Origin: Pythium myriotylum
Taxonomy: Eukaryota; Oomycota; Peronosporomycetes; Pythiales; Pythiaceae
Reading direction: 5' to 3'
NCBI GenBank assembly: GCA_023091665.1
Contig: JALJCQ010000033.1
Location: forward strand, 620,001-684,000
Length of the DNA: 64,000 nucleotides
Position 1 is the first letter of the stretch, and every line of letters begins with the position of its first letter. Shown piece by piece: positions 52,269 through 63,070 of the stretch. The translations under genes were made by a program, and so were the position numbers. The notes under the pieces are model-generated. The model searched no databases. It was given only the letters and a program-made list of their open reading frames with translations, and was not told the DNA's origin.

Positions 52269-55200
52269 TTACGAGAGTGCACCATCAACTATAGCCTTCA
52301 TCTCTTGCATGTGGAGCTCGTACTGACCAGTTGCAGGCGACGCGGACGGAGGTCGTCCGACGTAGGAGACTTTTCGGGTGTCTCCTAACTCTTGCAGCGT
52401 GGTGAGCAGTCGAGGGAAGACAAAACCCCACGGCCCCATATTTTTTGGTTCTTCCTGGACCCACACCAGTTCTGCTTTTGGGTACATTTCTAAGAACGAG
52501 GCCACATCCTGGAATGGGAAAGGGGCAAGTTGTTCGATACGCGCGGTCGCAACATTCTGCAGCGACCGGCCACGGATCGCGTGGAGAATCGGGTAGTATA
52601 TCTTCCCGCAGCAAAGCAGAAGTTTGCGCACCTAGATATCAGAACCAGGGTTCAGTCAAACTTAGCAAAAGAAAAATCCAACCAAATGCTCACCTTTTCA
52701 GGCTTGACCATGTTGGCAAGATCGTCGGGATGAGGCGGCAACACACGAACGAATGCCGTTTCGCCAGCAAAATCCGCCAAGTCTGAGTTGCAAGGACGAT
52801 GGTGCAGCAAAGATTTCGGCGTGAATAGTATGAGCGGCTTTCGATACGACCGCAGAACTTGGCGACGTAGAGCGTGGAAATACTGTGCTGGTGTAGTCGG
52901 CGCAAGAATGTGGAGGTTTGCCCTTTGTTCCGCTTCTTCAATGTCACGCGTGAAGACTTCGGAATCTTCGTTGTGGAGCTGCAGAAACCGCTCCATCCTG
53001 GCGCTGCTGTGCTCAGGACCTTGTCCCTCGTAGCCGTGGGGTAGACACATCACAAGACCAGACTGGCGCTGCCATTTCTGCTCGCCAGAAGTGATAAAGG
53101 TGTCAATGATTGTTTGAGCACCGTTCGCGAAGTCACCAAATTGAGCTTCCCATATCGTGAGCCCCATAGGACTCTGTAAAGAATAGCCGTATTCGAATCC
53201 GAGAACCCCTTCCTCACTGAGGGGACTGTTGCAGACTTGGAATGTACCAGGTGGCACGGACTCCAACTCCTGCAACCCCAGACGCTTCTTGATATCGTCG
53301 ACGGCAAGTTCATTTAGTGGTGTGTACGACGAATTTCGGGCTTCAAGGGCTTCGAACTGATCGTACAACACAGCGTGGCGCTGATTGAAGGTCCCACGCT
53401 CGCAATCTTGCCCACTCAATCGAACATGTACCCCTTCGACGAGCAGCGAGCCAAATGCTAGCATTTCAGCAGTCGCCCAATCAACGCGGTCACCAGTTTC
53501 GACAGCCCGAAGGCGATTGTTCATAATAGCCTCAACCTTTTTGTGAGCAGCGAACCCTTGAGGGATTCGAAAGAGCTGTGCGCCGATTTCTTCGAGAAAG
53601 CGCCTATCCACTCCTGTGGTTGGCGAGGATAGCTCTTGGTTAATTCGAGGCTTCCCTTCTTGGTCGTGCTCTTCTCTCTTACTGGTTTCTTCGCCTGCGA
53701 CAGCTCGGCGCGAGAGAATTTCGGTCGTACTTTCATTCCACAGACTGTCGCCTAGATTATCCCAGAAAGATGGCAACTCTCGGGAGTGCTGGTACTCGGA
53801 CGCGAGGTGACTTTCAAAGTCCGCACACATTCGCGAGTAATCTGCAGTCGTCAGAATACCCTCTTTCTCGAGCTGCTTCAGGTAAAGGTTGATCACTGTG
53901 GGGTGTTTGTTGATGAAGTGATACATTACTGGAGCAGTAATCTCGGGCGAGTCCTGCTCGTTGTGGCCGTGTCGTCGGTAGCAAACAAGATCAACCGTGA
54001 CGTCACAGTGAAAAGTCTGGCGATATTCAACGGCCATCTTCATCACCTTGACAACCGCCTCTGGATCATCTGCATTCACGTGGAAGATTGGGCTCCGCGA
54101 GATCTTGGCAACGTCTGTGCAGTAAACAGCGGAATCAGCCTGCTTTGGTAGCGTTGTGAAGCCAATCTGGTTATTGATGACAACATGAACTGTGCCTCCA
54201 GTCTTGAAGTCTTCAAGTGCGCTAAATCCAAACACCTCGCGGACTGACCCTTGGAACATTGACGCATCGCCGTGGATTAGTACTGGCATCACGCGACTAC
54301 CATGATCTCCCATCTGGATCTGTCTGGCCCGCGCTTGGCCCAGCACAACAGGGTTGACAGCTTCGAGGTGCGAGGGGTTGGCCGCGAGCGAGACCTCTAG
54401 CTGCCGGCCGTTCCGCATCTTCAAGAAAGATGTGGTTCCCAAGTGATAGCGCACGTCGTCCGAGTTGTTCGGGTACCCGGGCTCGTCAGGCAAGTACGGC
54501 TGGAATTGCGCCATGATCGTGCGGAGCGGCCGCTGGAGCACGTTCGCAAGCACATTCAAACGCCCACGGTGGGCCATACCCATGTGGACGGTCTCGACGC
54601 CCAGGTCGCTTGCAGTCTCGAAGAGCTCCACGAGTCCCGGGATGAGGCTCTCGCCGCCCTCAACTGAAAAGCGCTTAGCGCCTGAGAAACGGCGGCCAAG
54701 GAAGCGTTCGAAGAGTTGGGCGTGGATCATTTGGCGGAACATGTCGGTTTTCTGGTGCTCGGAGAACTCCAAGTCTTTGTACGTGACAAGTCGTTCGCGG
54801 ATCCAAAGAGCGGCGTCTCGATTGCGAAGATGCTGGTACTCGGTGCCGATGCGGCCACAGAACACGGCGCGCAACTCCGTCACGATCTGTCGTAGCGTCG
54901 CCACGGGGCCAATGGACAAGTCGTCGCCGATGAAGAACTCGCGGTCCAGGTCGTCTGGCGTGAACCCGTACGTGGTGAGCTCGAGCAGGTTCTTGGTGGC
55001 GAGGTTGCGCAAGTTGAAGTTGTCGAAGAACGGCACCTCGACCCAGCGGTCGCCGTTGATCCACTTCTCGAGCTCGGGCAGCTTTTCGCCTGCGACAACG
55101 TCAGTCACGCCGCGTCCTCGCTCCTGCGATCGGCTCTGCCCACGTACGCTTCTCCAGAGGGTCGATCTGCGCGACGTAGTGGCCGTACTGCTTGAACGTG

Positions 55201-55379
55201 CGGATGAGGATCAGCACGCGCCGGGTCTCTTCCTGCGACTTGCGGATCTCGTCGCTGAGCCGCTGGATCGGCGCCTGCGGGGCCGCGCCGTCGGGCGTCG
55301 CGGTCGACAGCGCGCGGCGCGGCACGCGGGCCAGCGCGGCGCGTCGAGCGGCCCCCCACGCCGACGCCATCCAGCCCAT
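52269..55379 (-). CDS. OGDH: 2-oxoglutarate dehydrogenase E1 component
   Basis: Thiamine-diphosphate E1 enzyme of the TCA cycle. Exons are 55379-55148, 55089-52694 and 52631-52269, coding 996 aa, the normal length. The N-terminus ([19 protein letters not shown]) looks like a mitochondrial presequence. Motifs: [15 protein letters not shown], the thiamine-diphosphate region [44 protein letters not shown], and near the C-terminus [11 protein letters not shown] and [13 protein letters not shown]. The first intron (GTACGTGG donor, TTGTCGCAG acceptor) gives [18 protein letters not shown] and restores frame. It is convergent with the sugar kinase, 31 bases between stops, and divergent from CFAP70, 143 bases apart. 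Confidence 0.95.
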
Positions 55380-55522
55380 TGTGTGTGGGCCGAGGGGGGG
55401 GGGAGGGGGCGCAACGACACTGCACCTTGTACTGATACGAAGAGGCCAGAACCCACCGGGAATTGGTCCCGGCCGCGATCCCAAGATGGCTGCTCATCAG
55501 GCCTCGAAACGACGTGAGGAGC

Positions 55523-58500
55523 ATGGCGCTCGGGTCCTTCGTCGTGTCGCTGCCGACGGCCGCGCGGCGCCGACAGGGCGATGAGACGGGGCAGCAGACG
55601 CGCGTCGTGTGGGCCAGCGTCGCGCTCGAGGCCGCGAGCGCCCAGCCCGTCGAAGGCGTCTGGTTCGACGCCGACGACGAGAACGTCGCGACCAAGGGCG
55701 TCGAGCTCGGCCTCGACGCCCACGAGCGCGTGGACTATGCGCAGAGCTCCCTGCCGGTGGAACTCTCGCGTGGGTCGTTCGCAGCGCTGCTCCACGCCAG
55801 CATCGTCGTCTCGCTCTACTCTGGCGCCACACGCTCGCGCTCGACGGACGAACTCATGGGCCAGTCGCGCGTCTCGCTCATGCCAGCGCTGCTGACCTCA
55901 ACGCTTCGGGAAGAATTGCGATTTCCGCGTTCAGAGAGTGGCGAAACCATCACGCTTGACTTGCGCGTTGACTGCGACGCGGAGCTCGCCGACTTCGCGA
56001 TCGGTGTTCGCGTGATGCGAGTTCATTCTCCTGAGATTACGAATCTGCCAGCCGAGTGGATGCTACCGAGCGCAAACGATGAGGAGGCAATGAGACTGTG
56101 CGCTGCTGCCGACCGAAACACTGCAGTGTATGAGCTAGAGATCAGTTTGCCCGAGGTGGAAGGTGACGCGCCGCCCACTGCAAAGGAAATCATCAAGTTC
56201 ACAGGAGGCAAATTGCTCTACAAACCTCGTCAGGCCACATCAGAAGATGTGAATGATAGAGAAGCCAGCGGGCTCACAGGTGAATGGTCGATCGAGTTCA
56301 CGTCCGCAGCCGTGTGTAAGATTTTCACCAAGGTAAGCTGTCTTTCGAGGTGATGTTTGGTAACCTTCACTGACATCCTAACTCATGTTTGAAGTTGTCG
56401 GTGTCTCGTCTCATTGACTTTCTCCAAGTAGAAAAGTATTTTCATGGGACTCTTCGCCGATTGAACGTAGAAGCTGCCGGGAGGGTAACAGGATTGGTAA
56501 CACTCGATGTGAGTGCTTTGGTCAAGCCCGGACTGTCACGATTTCGAGTATCATCATCGCTGAAGAGGATTCTTCCGCTTCCAAAAGAGTCTCTTGAACA
56601 AGAACTTGCAGCAGCGCCATCAAACGATGAAAGGAAACGACTTCAGGCGCTTATCAACGACTACGAAGCAGCAATCGTTCAGCCTGCTTATGTTCTCCGT
56701 GGATCCGTCCAAGCTGCAAAAACGCGGCTTCACTGCATTGTAGAGATGGTGGGAACTGGACCTCTTGTACCAGAACCTCCACCTACGCCTGGTCCAACTA
56801 AGAAGATCGATGAACTTATCACTCCTCGTGACCTAAGCGAGGAATGTGATCAACGAAAAGATGTTGCCGTGGATCTAAAAACTGAGATTCGGCGAATCGT
56901 GCTGAAGATCCTTCGGGAGTACGAAGATTCAGAGTCGACCCTTTCCCGCGAAGAGAAGCGCCAGCAAATTGTATTCCGACTGAACTCACAAGGGATGTAC
57001 CATGAATTCAAAGAAAAGTTGAAAAAGCGAGTGGTCCCTTTCATTCGCGATCGATTTGCTGATGACATTGATCTTGGTGACCAGGGGGATGAACGTGAGA
57101 TGCGTTCTGATGCCGAGCAAACACACCACTCTAGCACGCGTGTCGATGCCCACAAGAAGGGATATTTTGCGAATGTATATGCCACTCTTATGGAAGAAGT
57201 TCACGAAGTACTCCACGAAGCATTTTACGCCTCTTCTGAAGCGATAATGGAGAAAGCCAACCGTGATTTGCAGCTGCGCGATGATGCGAAAATCACGTTC
57301 ACGCTCAGGACACTCCGGCAACGAGCCCTCGAGAATGAAGTCAGCGGCGACATCGAAAAAAGCGAGGCTTTACACCTTGAACGGATTGCCTTTGCCGAGG
57401 ATCGCGCGATTGAACTTCCACAAGCTGCATCGTTAATGCGTCCCACTCTGGGGGAAATTTGGTTCGACTACGGCAAGTTTTGCATTCATCAAGGTGCGTT
57501 GGACAAGGCTGGTGCAGCGCTTCGAAAGTGCTTAGCACTTGAACCTCATGACGTCTCGGCTATGATTGCTTACGGTGCACTACTATGCGAGTTGCAAGAT
57601 TTCACAAGCGCAGATGGAATTGTCAAGAATGCTCGTGGCCTAGCACTGGAGCAGTTGATGACAAGTGCAAATAATAAGGAAGCCGAAATTGACAAGATGA
57701 AGAATGCAGTGACAGCCCATGCACTATTGGCGCTTTTGTTTCAGCTGTCGAACTGTGACACAACAGGAAATCTCGTTCTGTTTGAACTGCTAAAAGCGCA
57801 GCGAGTCCTCCATCGACTACGAGGTATTGATAGGGTGGGCGATGAAGGGGTTGGTTTGGAGCCAAGCTTTGGTTCCGTGTGGATCCATCTAGCGGACTGC
57901 GTGCACCTCTTACGACTACGTGGAATCACACAGAAAGCCCTGCAGCTAGCGGATGATTGCCATCACCCTCGAGATATACTCTCACACGAAGATCGCGTGC
58001 TAAAGCGAGTCATTTTAGCCGAAGTATTGTCACTTCGAGGCGATGGAGAGCAAGCAACAGCGCTACTCATCGAGGCGCTTGAAATCGATCGCTCACACGC
58101 GTTTGCTTGGCTGGTGCTCGGAATAACGTATCTTCAGATAGAAAGCGAGACCAAGCAAGCAATCGAATGCCTTCAGCGCAGCTTTGAGAACAAACACCAG
58201 CTGAGCAATTTTCAGCGACTCAATTTGTATCTTCGTCTTGGTCTTGCACTGTTACAGACATCTCAGTTCCGCGCAGCAAAGGCGACGTTTCTTTGCGGCT
58301 GCGAGGAGTTTCCTCTAGCTTCGACGTGGCTTGGCGTCGGTATCGCATCCTTGCGTGTCGAGGACTGTGATGGAGCTCAGATCGCGCTGGCCGAGGCGAA
58401 CCGTCTGGACCCGAAAAACCCTGACGTCTGGGGGTACATGGCTCTCTTGGCTCTCAGCGCCCAGCCTCGTGTTACTGTGCAACATGAACAACGCGCGAAG

Positions 58501-58908
58501 CAGAGCGTCGCCCAGGCTCTGCGATATCAACTGAGCAACCCAGCCCTGCTGCGCGAGCTCAGTAGCGGCTTCGTAGCCATTGACCGCCTCGAAGACGCAG
58601 AAAAGCTACTACGACGTTCGCTTGTTCTACAGGACTCACCTTTAACACGCAAAACACTCGCAGACGTTTTAGCAGCCCAAAACTGTGCAGAAGAAGCCCT
58701 TTACCAATACAAGCAATCTGCAACCGAGAGCGAGGATCTCTCGCAGCGTCGGGACTTGCTGGAAAAGTGTGCAGCGCTGTTAGTGACACTCGGACGACCT
58801 GATGAGGCTGCAGAGTACCGTCAAATCTCAAACTGTATGAAGTTCCCACAAGAAGACGTTCGCGAACCAGAGACTGTCGAGGAGCACCGAAACAATGAGG
58901 CTGAATAG
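55523..58908 (+). CDS. CFAP70: Cilia- and flagella-associated protein 70 (TPR protein)
   Basis: Two exons, 55523-56332 and 56395-58908, phase 0, coding 1107 residues, close to the family length. The N-terminal 280 residues match the C2-like region of CFAP70 (GVWFDADDENVATKGVELGL, VVSLYSGATR). Then come SRLIDFLQVEKYFHGTLRRL and a helical middle. From about residue 600 there are TPR repeats (WFDYGKFCIHQGALDKAGAA, AFAWLVLGITYLQIESETKQ, NPDVWGYMALLALSA). CFAP70 sits at the outer dynein arm/axoneme and supports flagellar beating. ATG 55523 is the first Met in frame that leaves the domain intact. Convergent with the inositol kinase gene, 28 bases between stops. Confidence 0.88.
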
Positions 58909-58936
58909 GAATAACTCTATAGCATAAACGGTAGAT

Positions 58937-60212
58937 CTAAGTCGACCTGCCTACTTCATTTTTTTTATGTGAGTCGGAAATATTGGATAGAAACGAAATC
59001 ATGTTTGTCAGCCCAAGCAGAAGTCCGTCATCTGGTGTTTCCAGACTATCGCTCATTTGGCAGTGGGCAAAGTCAATGAGATGCACGTCCTCTCGACGAA
59101 CTGCGTTCCGAAGGTCGCCTTCGTAAATAAGCAGAAGTGACGAACCCCAGAAGCGCACACCAGTGGTGCGCGAGATCACGCCATGGAGCTCCTCCAATTT
59201 GCCCAGCAACGCGTAGAGTGATTCTTGGTGCAAACCTTCACCATTGGATAGATACTACATCCAGAAGAGAGATGAGAACCTCAGAGAAAGATCCGCCTCA
59301 TTGCTTCGTACATACCGTGACAAGTGCCGGCTCGATGTCATTCTCGCTGAGCTTTCGCCCCCAGTGCTTGTCCCAGAGTACGTATCGCTGCTCGACTTCG
59401 TCGTAGATCTGCATCCCGCAGATGCGGAGCCCAAGTGCAAGTGACGTCGTGCTCGCACACTTTGCGCTGTGGCTCATAGCCTTCGCGGGCGTGGCGTCTT
59501 CGCCATGCTGTCGTGTGCCCATCTTTATGTCCATGACGCACGGGCGTGAGTAGTCTTTTGTTAGGTCCCCCAGAACGAGATATTCTCTCGACAGGTTCGC
59601 TACATTTTCATGGTACAATTGTTGATTGGTTTCCTTCGCCCAGCTTGTTACAGAAGACTCAAACCGTTCTTTCCTCCACAGCTTCGCGCTGTAGCTAGTA
59701 GTTGAGATATATGACCTTGTTGGATGTGAGCGTAAGCTCGATAGCTGCCCGCTCAAATTGAAAGGCCTCTTATTAAATCTCTGCGCGCCAGTAGCCGGGT
59801 CGACCGAGATCGCCGTTGACGAGTGTACTGGCTCTAAAGTGGAGCTAATTTCCTGAGTCAACCCATTCGCCGCAGTGCTAAGATCGATACCAGCATTGGC
59901 ATCATGGAGAGTTTCGCTTGTTAATGTGCCTCGCTCATTCGTGGTAGCGGCTACAGGCACTACAACGGGATGAAGGTCGACAGCAATGACACCGACAAAA
60001 GGCGGCACGAAGTTCTTGAGCTGCGGGTACCGAGTTTCGAGGGCCTGATAGAACTGCAGCTCTAGGGCGATTGCAGGCTTGCAAACCTCGCCGCATGCGC
60101 TGCGTAAGAATGGCTTGTGGCCTCCCGCCTGATGGTCGAACAGACAGAACGCCGTGCCGATGTCTGAGCGTGCGACCACTTGGTCCTCGTCACCGTGAGC
60201 TGCTTGACTCAT
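58937..60212 (-). CDS. Inositol polyphosphate kinase (IP6K/IPMK family)
   Basis: Two exons, 60212-59316 and 59254-58937, phase 0, 404 aa. The family signature PxxxDxKxG is present as PCVMDIKMGTRQHG, followed by SLALGLRICGMQIY (the SLL-like block) and, after the intron, RFWGSSLLLIYEGD and VHLIDFAHCQMSD...PDDGLLLGL, matching the C-terminal IDF block. The N-terminal half holds a FCLFDHQAGGHKPFL element and a Ser-rich insert of about 120 residues before the core. These kinases convert IP6 to the pyrophosphate IP7 or phosphorylate lower inositol phosphates. The DFAH and PDDG spacing looks more like IP6K, but I do not fix the substrate. A shared 401-base divergent region separates it from the KDEL receptor gene. 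Confidence 0.83.
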
Positions 60213-60613
60213 CACTGAACCAGTCACGACCACTCACTCCCTTTGGTTTCTAAACGTTTCTTCGTATTCTCATCGAGAGGGACTAATTTAGGATACCCCA
60301 AGAGTATGCCGCACCAGTCAGCATTTAGTGTGTGTGTGCAGATCTGTAAAATTGAGCAGCTCGGAGAGGCACCGGACGCCGCTTTCCGCGGAGGGCGCCC
60401 TCGAGCGGCGGTGGAGTGGTCCTTTTCGTGAGAAAGGCGGCGAAGTTGAAGTGAGGGGTTGGAATAGTGCCATGTGTCACTATTCTCGAACGGGTTTGGT
60501 CGAATCTGGGTTTCGCGGCCCACCCGTTTCCTCGATCTGGCTCGGGATGCGATGCGAGTTGGTTTCCGGCACGTGGCGACCGCCAAGACCCCGCCCGCAG
60601 AGCCGCCGCCAAG
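60213..60613. promoter_or_regulatory. Divergent promoter region with a 24-base dyad
   Basis: 401 bases between the start codons of the inositol kinase (minus) and the KDEL receptor (plus). A perfect 8-bp inverted repeat, GAATAGTG (60462-60469) and CACTATTC (60478-60485) with an 8-nt spacer, lies about 130 bases from the KDEL receptor start. No coding ORF is evident. Confidence 0.5.
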
Positions 60614-61389
60614 ATGAACCTCTTCCGCCTCGTCGGCGACATGTCGCACCTCGCGAGCTTCCTCGTGCTGCTGCTCAAGCTGCTCGCCTCGCGCTCGGCC
60701 GCCGGTGCGTCTCGGCGCGGCGGGGCGCGCTCGCAGATTCCTCACTGACCTTGTGACGCAGGCATCTCGCTCAAGTCGCAGGAGCTCTTCTTCTTCGTCT
60801 TTGTCACGCGCTACTTGGACCTCTTCACCCACTACGTGAGCCTCTACAACTCGACCATGAAGATCCTCTTCCTCGGCTTCTCGGGAGCGATCGTCTACGT
60901 CATGCGGTACCGGGAGCCGTTCCGCAGCACCTACGACCGCTCGCACGACACGTTCCTCCACGTCAAGTTCGCCGTCTTGCCGTGCGCGTTGCTAGCGCTC
61001 ATCTTCAACGAATCGTTTGAGGCCATGGAGATTCTATGGACCTTCTCGATCTACCTCGAGGCGGTCGCGATCATTCCACAGCTCATTCTGCTCCAGCGCC
61101 ACGGAGAAGTCGAGAACCTCACGAGCAACTACGTCGTGCTGCTCGGCGCGTACCGTGGCTGCTACATCCTGAACTGGATCTACCGTGCGGCGACGGAGAA
61201 GTCGTACCATTTTATCTGGCTCATGTTCATCGCCGGAATGGTGCAGACCGCTCTTTACGTCGACTTCTTCTACTACTACGCGATCAGGTCGGTAGCTTCG
61301 AGGCAACTGCAGGATCAGGAGTGTATCTGACGCTTTTGTGTGTGGTTCGCAGCAAATACCACGGCAAGAAGATGACTTTGCCCGCGTAA
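60614..61389 (+). CDS. ERD2: ER lumen protein-retaining (KDEL) receptor
   Basis: Seven-helix Golgi receptor that returns KDEL-type ER proteins in COPI vesicles. Three exons, 60614-60704, 60762-61287 and 61353-61389, coding 217 aa, typical length. It starts MNLFRLVGDMSHLASF, then the family signature GISLKSQELFFFVFVTRYLDLF, FEAMEILWTFSIYLEAVAII, PQLILLQRHGEVENLTSNYV, and ALYVDFFYYY. The last mini-exon encodes SKYHGKKMTLPA, equivalent to the Lys-rich cytosolic tail used in retrieval. All junctions keep frame. Confidence 0.95.
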
Positions 61390-61555
61390 ACTGCCGCGAA
61401 CTCTGGTGCGCGCCGTCGAGTGAGTCGTGCGATTCTGAGAGACGCACGAAGGATAAAGGGTTTGTTTGAGATGATGCTCAACCGATAAACAGAGTGGGTC
61501 TGAACTAGAATACAAGCAGCAAAAGCACCAGCTTTTCTTCTCTCCAGAGCCACGC

Positions 61556-62904
61556 TCACTGTTCCAAAAAGGTGAAATCGCAGTGCTTCGAGATATGGTC
61601 AGCGGCCATGTCTAGCCGAGTCGTGTCGTCAAGACGCAGCTTGGCTGTAAAACTTGCAATGCGGGCTGTTAGAGTGTAGCTGTCGGCTTTGCTCGGCGGG
61701 ACATAGATGCACGGGATGTTGTCGGCATCGAGACGGCGAGCTAGCTCTTCGCTTGGGGGGTTCCAACCAGTGAGAATGAGACCTGGCTTAAGGTTCCTGC
61801 CTGAAGCCTCTTGGTTACCAATGATAGCATCAATAACGTCCTGTCGCCCGCTGTGCTACTCAAACCACGAAATTAGTCTTGATCCCTCTACTCAACCGAA
61901 ACTGTACGCACTGTGATGACAAGTTGGTTCGGGATCGGCTTGAACACGTTCTTTGCGTTCACAGGTGCCAACGCAAGACGCGTGCTCGTGAAGTAGCGCA
62001 ATTCCGCATCTTTTCCTGAAATTATGTCCGACTTCAGTAACTTGCTGAAATCAGCCATCGTCGGGCACGACAAATCTTTCAGGTCTGGGATGCAGCCCAC
62101 GAGAGGAATATCCCATCGTTTCAGTGCACGAGAGAAATAGTCCTACGCGAGAGCTCGATCAATGCGTGGGTGTCGAAGATTAGTTGGATCCAGTCCGCAC
62201 CTGAATCATGTCCATTTTCTCCGGGTTCACCTTGTTGAGGATAACCCCGCGCAAACGGACATTGTGCTTGACTAGTAGCTCCCGGTTCATTGCCAGCTGG
62301 TCGAATGATGAGCCGAGGCCACCGAGCGCGATGCAGACGACGTCCATGTTGAGCTGCGCTGTTGGGCACGAGAGCTTGTGAGTGCCAGGTGAGTTGATCA
62401 ATGCGATCACGACAAGAACCCACACGCCACTTGAGCGTTGTTGAGCTCGCAGATGGATCCGACGCCAGTGTGTCCCGTTCCTTCGCAGACCAGGAAGTCG
62501 CTTGTCCTGTAGAGATTCTCGTGCGCCAGGCGGATTTTGGCTGCTAGCTCCTCCTCCGTGACTTTGCCGTCGATGAAGTCGCGCGTGAACCCGTCCGGGA
62601 AGATCACAGGAGACATGTCTTTGTAGTCGTGCACGAGACCAAAGTGTTCACGGAACAAGTAGGCGTCCTGGCTCCGTGGCGATCCGTGAGAGAGAGTCCA
62701 TGGTCAATTCGTTGGGTGAATCCCACCGACCTTGTCGACGCGCAGGCCGCCGCCCACCGGCACATGCTGCTGACCCACGGGCTTGCAGTAGGCCACCTTC
62801 TTGTCGGACCCGCGGAACTTGGCCTGGAGGTGCTTGACGATGCCGAGACTCACCGTGGTCTTGCCCACGTGCTGGCCCGTCGAGAGCACGAGCAGGTGCC
62901 GCAT
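61556..62904 (-). CDS. BioD-like P-loop protein with DRTGG-type C-terminal domain
   Basis: Five exons on the minus strand: 62904-62731, 62667-62424, 62358-62201, 62142-61912 and 61855-61556, giving 368 aa. The N-terminus is a dethiobiotin synthase-like P-loop (LVLSTGQHVGKTTVSLGIVKHL), then KKVAYCKPVGQQHV, a DFLVCEGTGHTGVGS block, NNAQVASQLNMDVVCIALGG, and RGVILNKVNPEKMD. The C-terminal half resembles the DRTGG domain found after BioD-like domains in bacterial phosphotransacetylases and in stand-alone proteins (DIPLVGCIPDL ... VITHSGRQDVIDAIIG ... LILTGWNPPSEELARRL). No phosphotransacetylase domain follows. The substrate is unknown. In eukaryotes this family is patchy, so a bacterial origin is possible (inference). 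Confidence 0.75.
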
Positions 62905-63070
62905 AGTCGCGAAGTGGCCGGATCTTCAAAGTGGCTCCTGCGTGAGCTCTGCGATTATGCGATAAGAGAGGTTTACGCATGGTTACGTATGCCGACTCAG
63001 GGGGGAATCGCGACGAACTCAGACGCGGGTCGTCGCTCTGAGTCTGAGTTTGCGCGCCAACCCATCGAGC

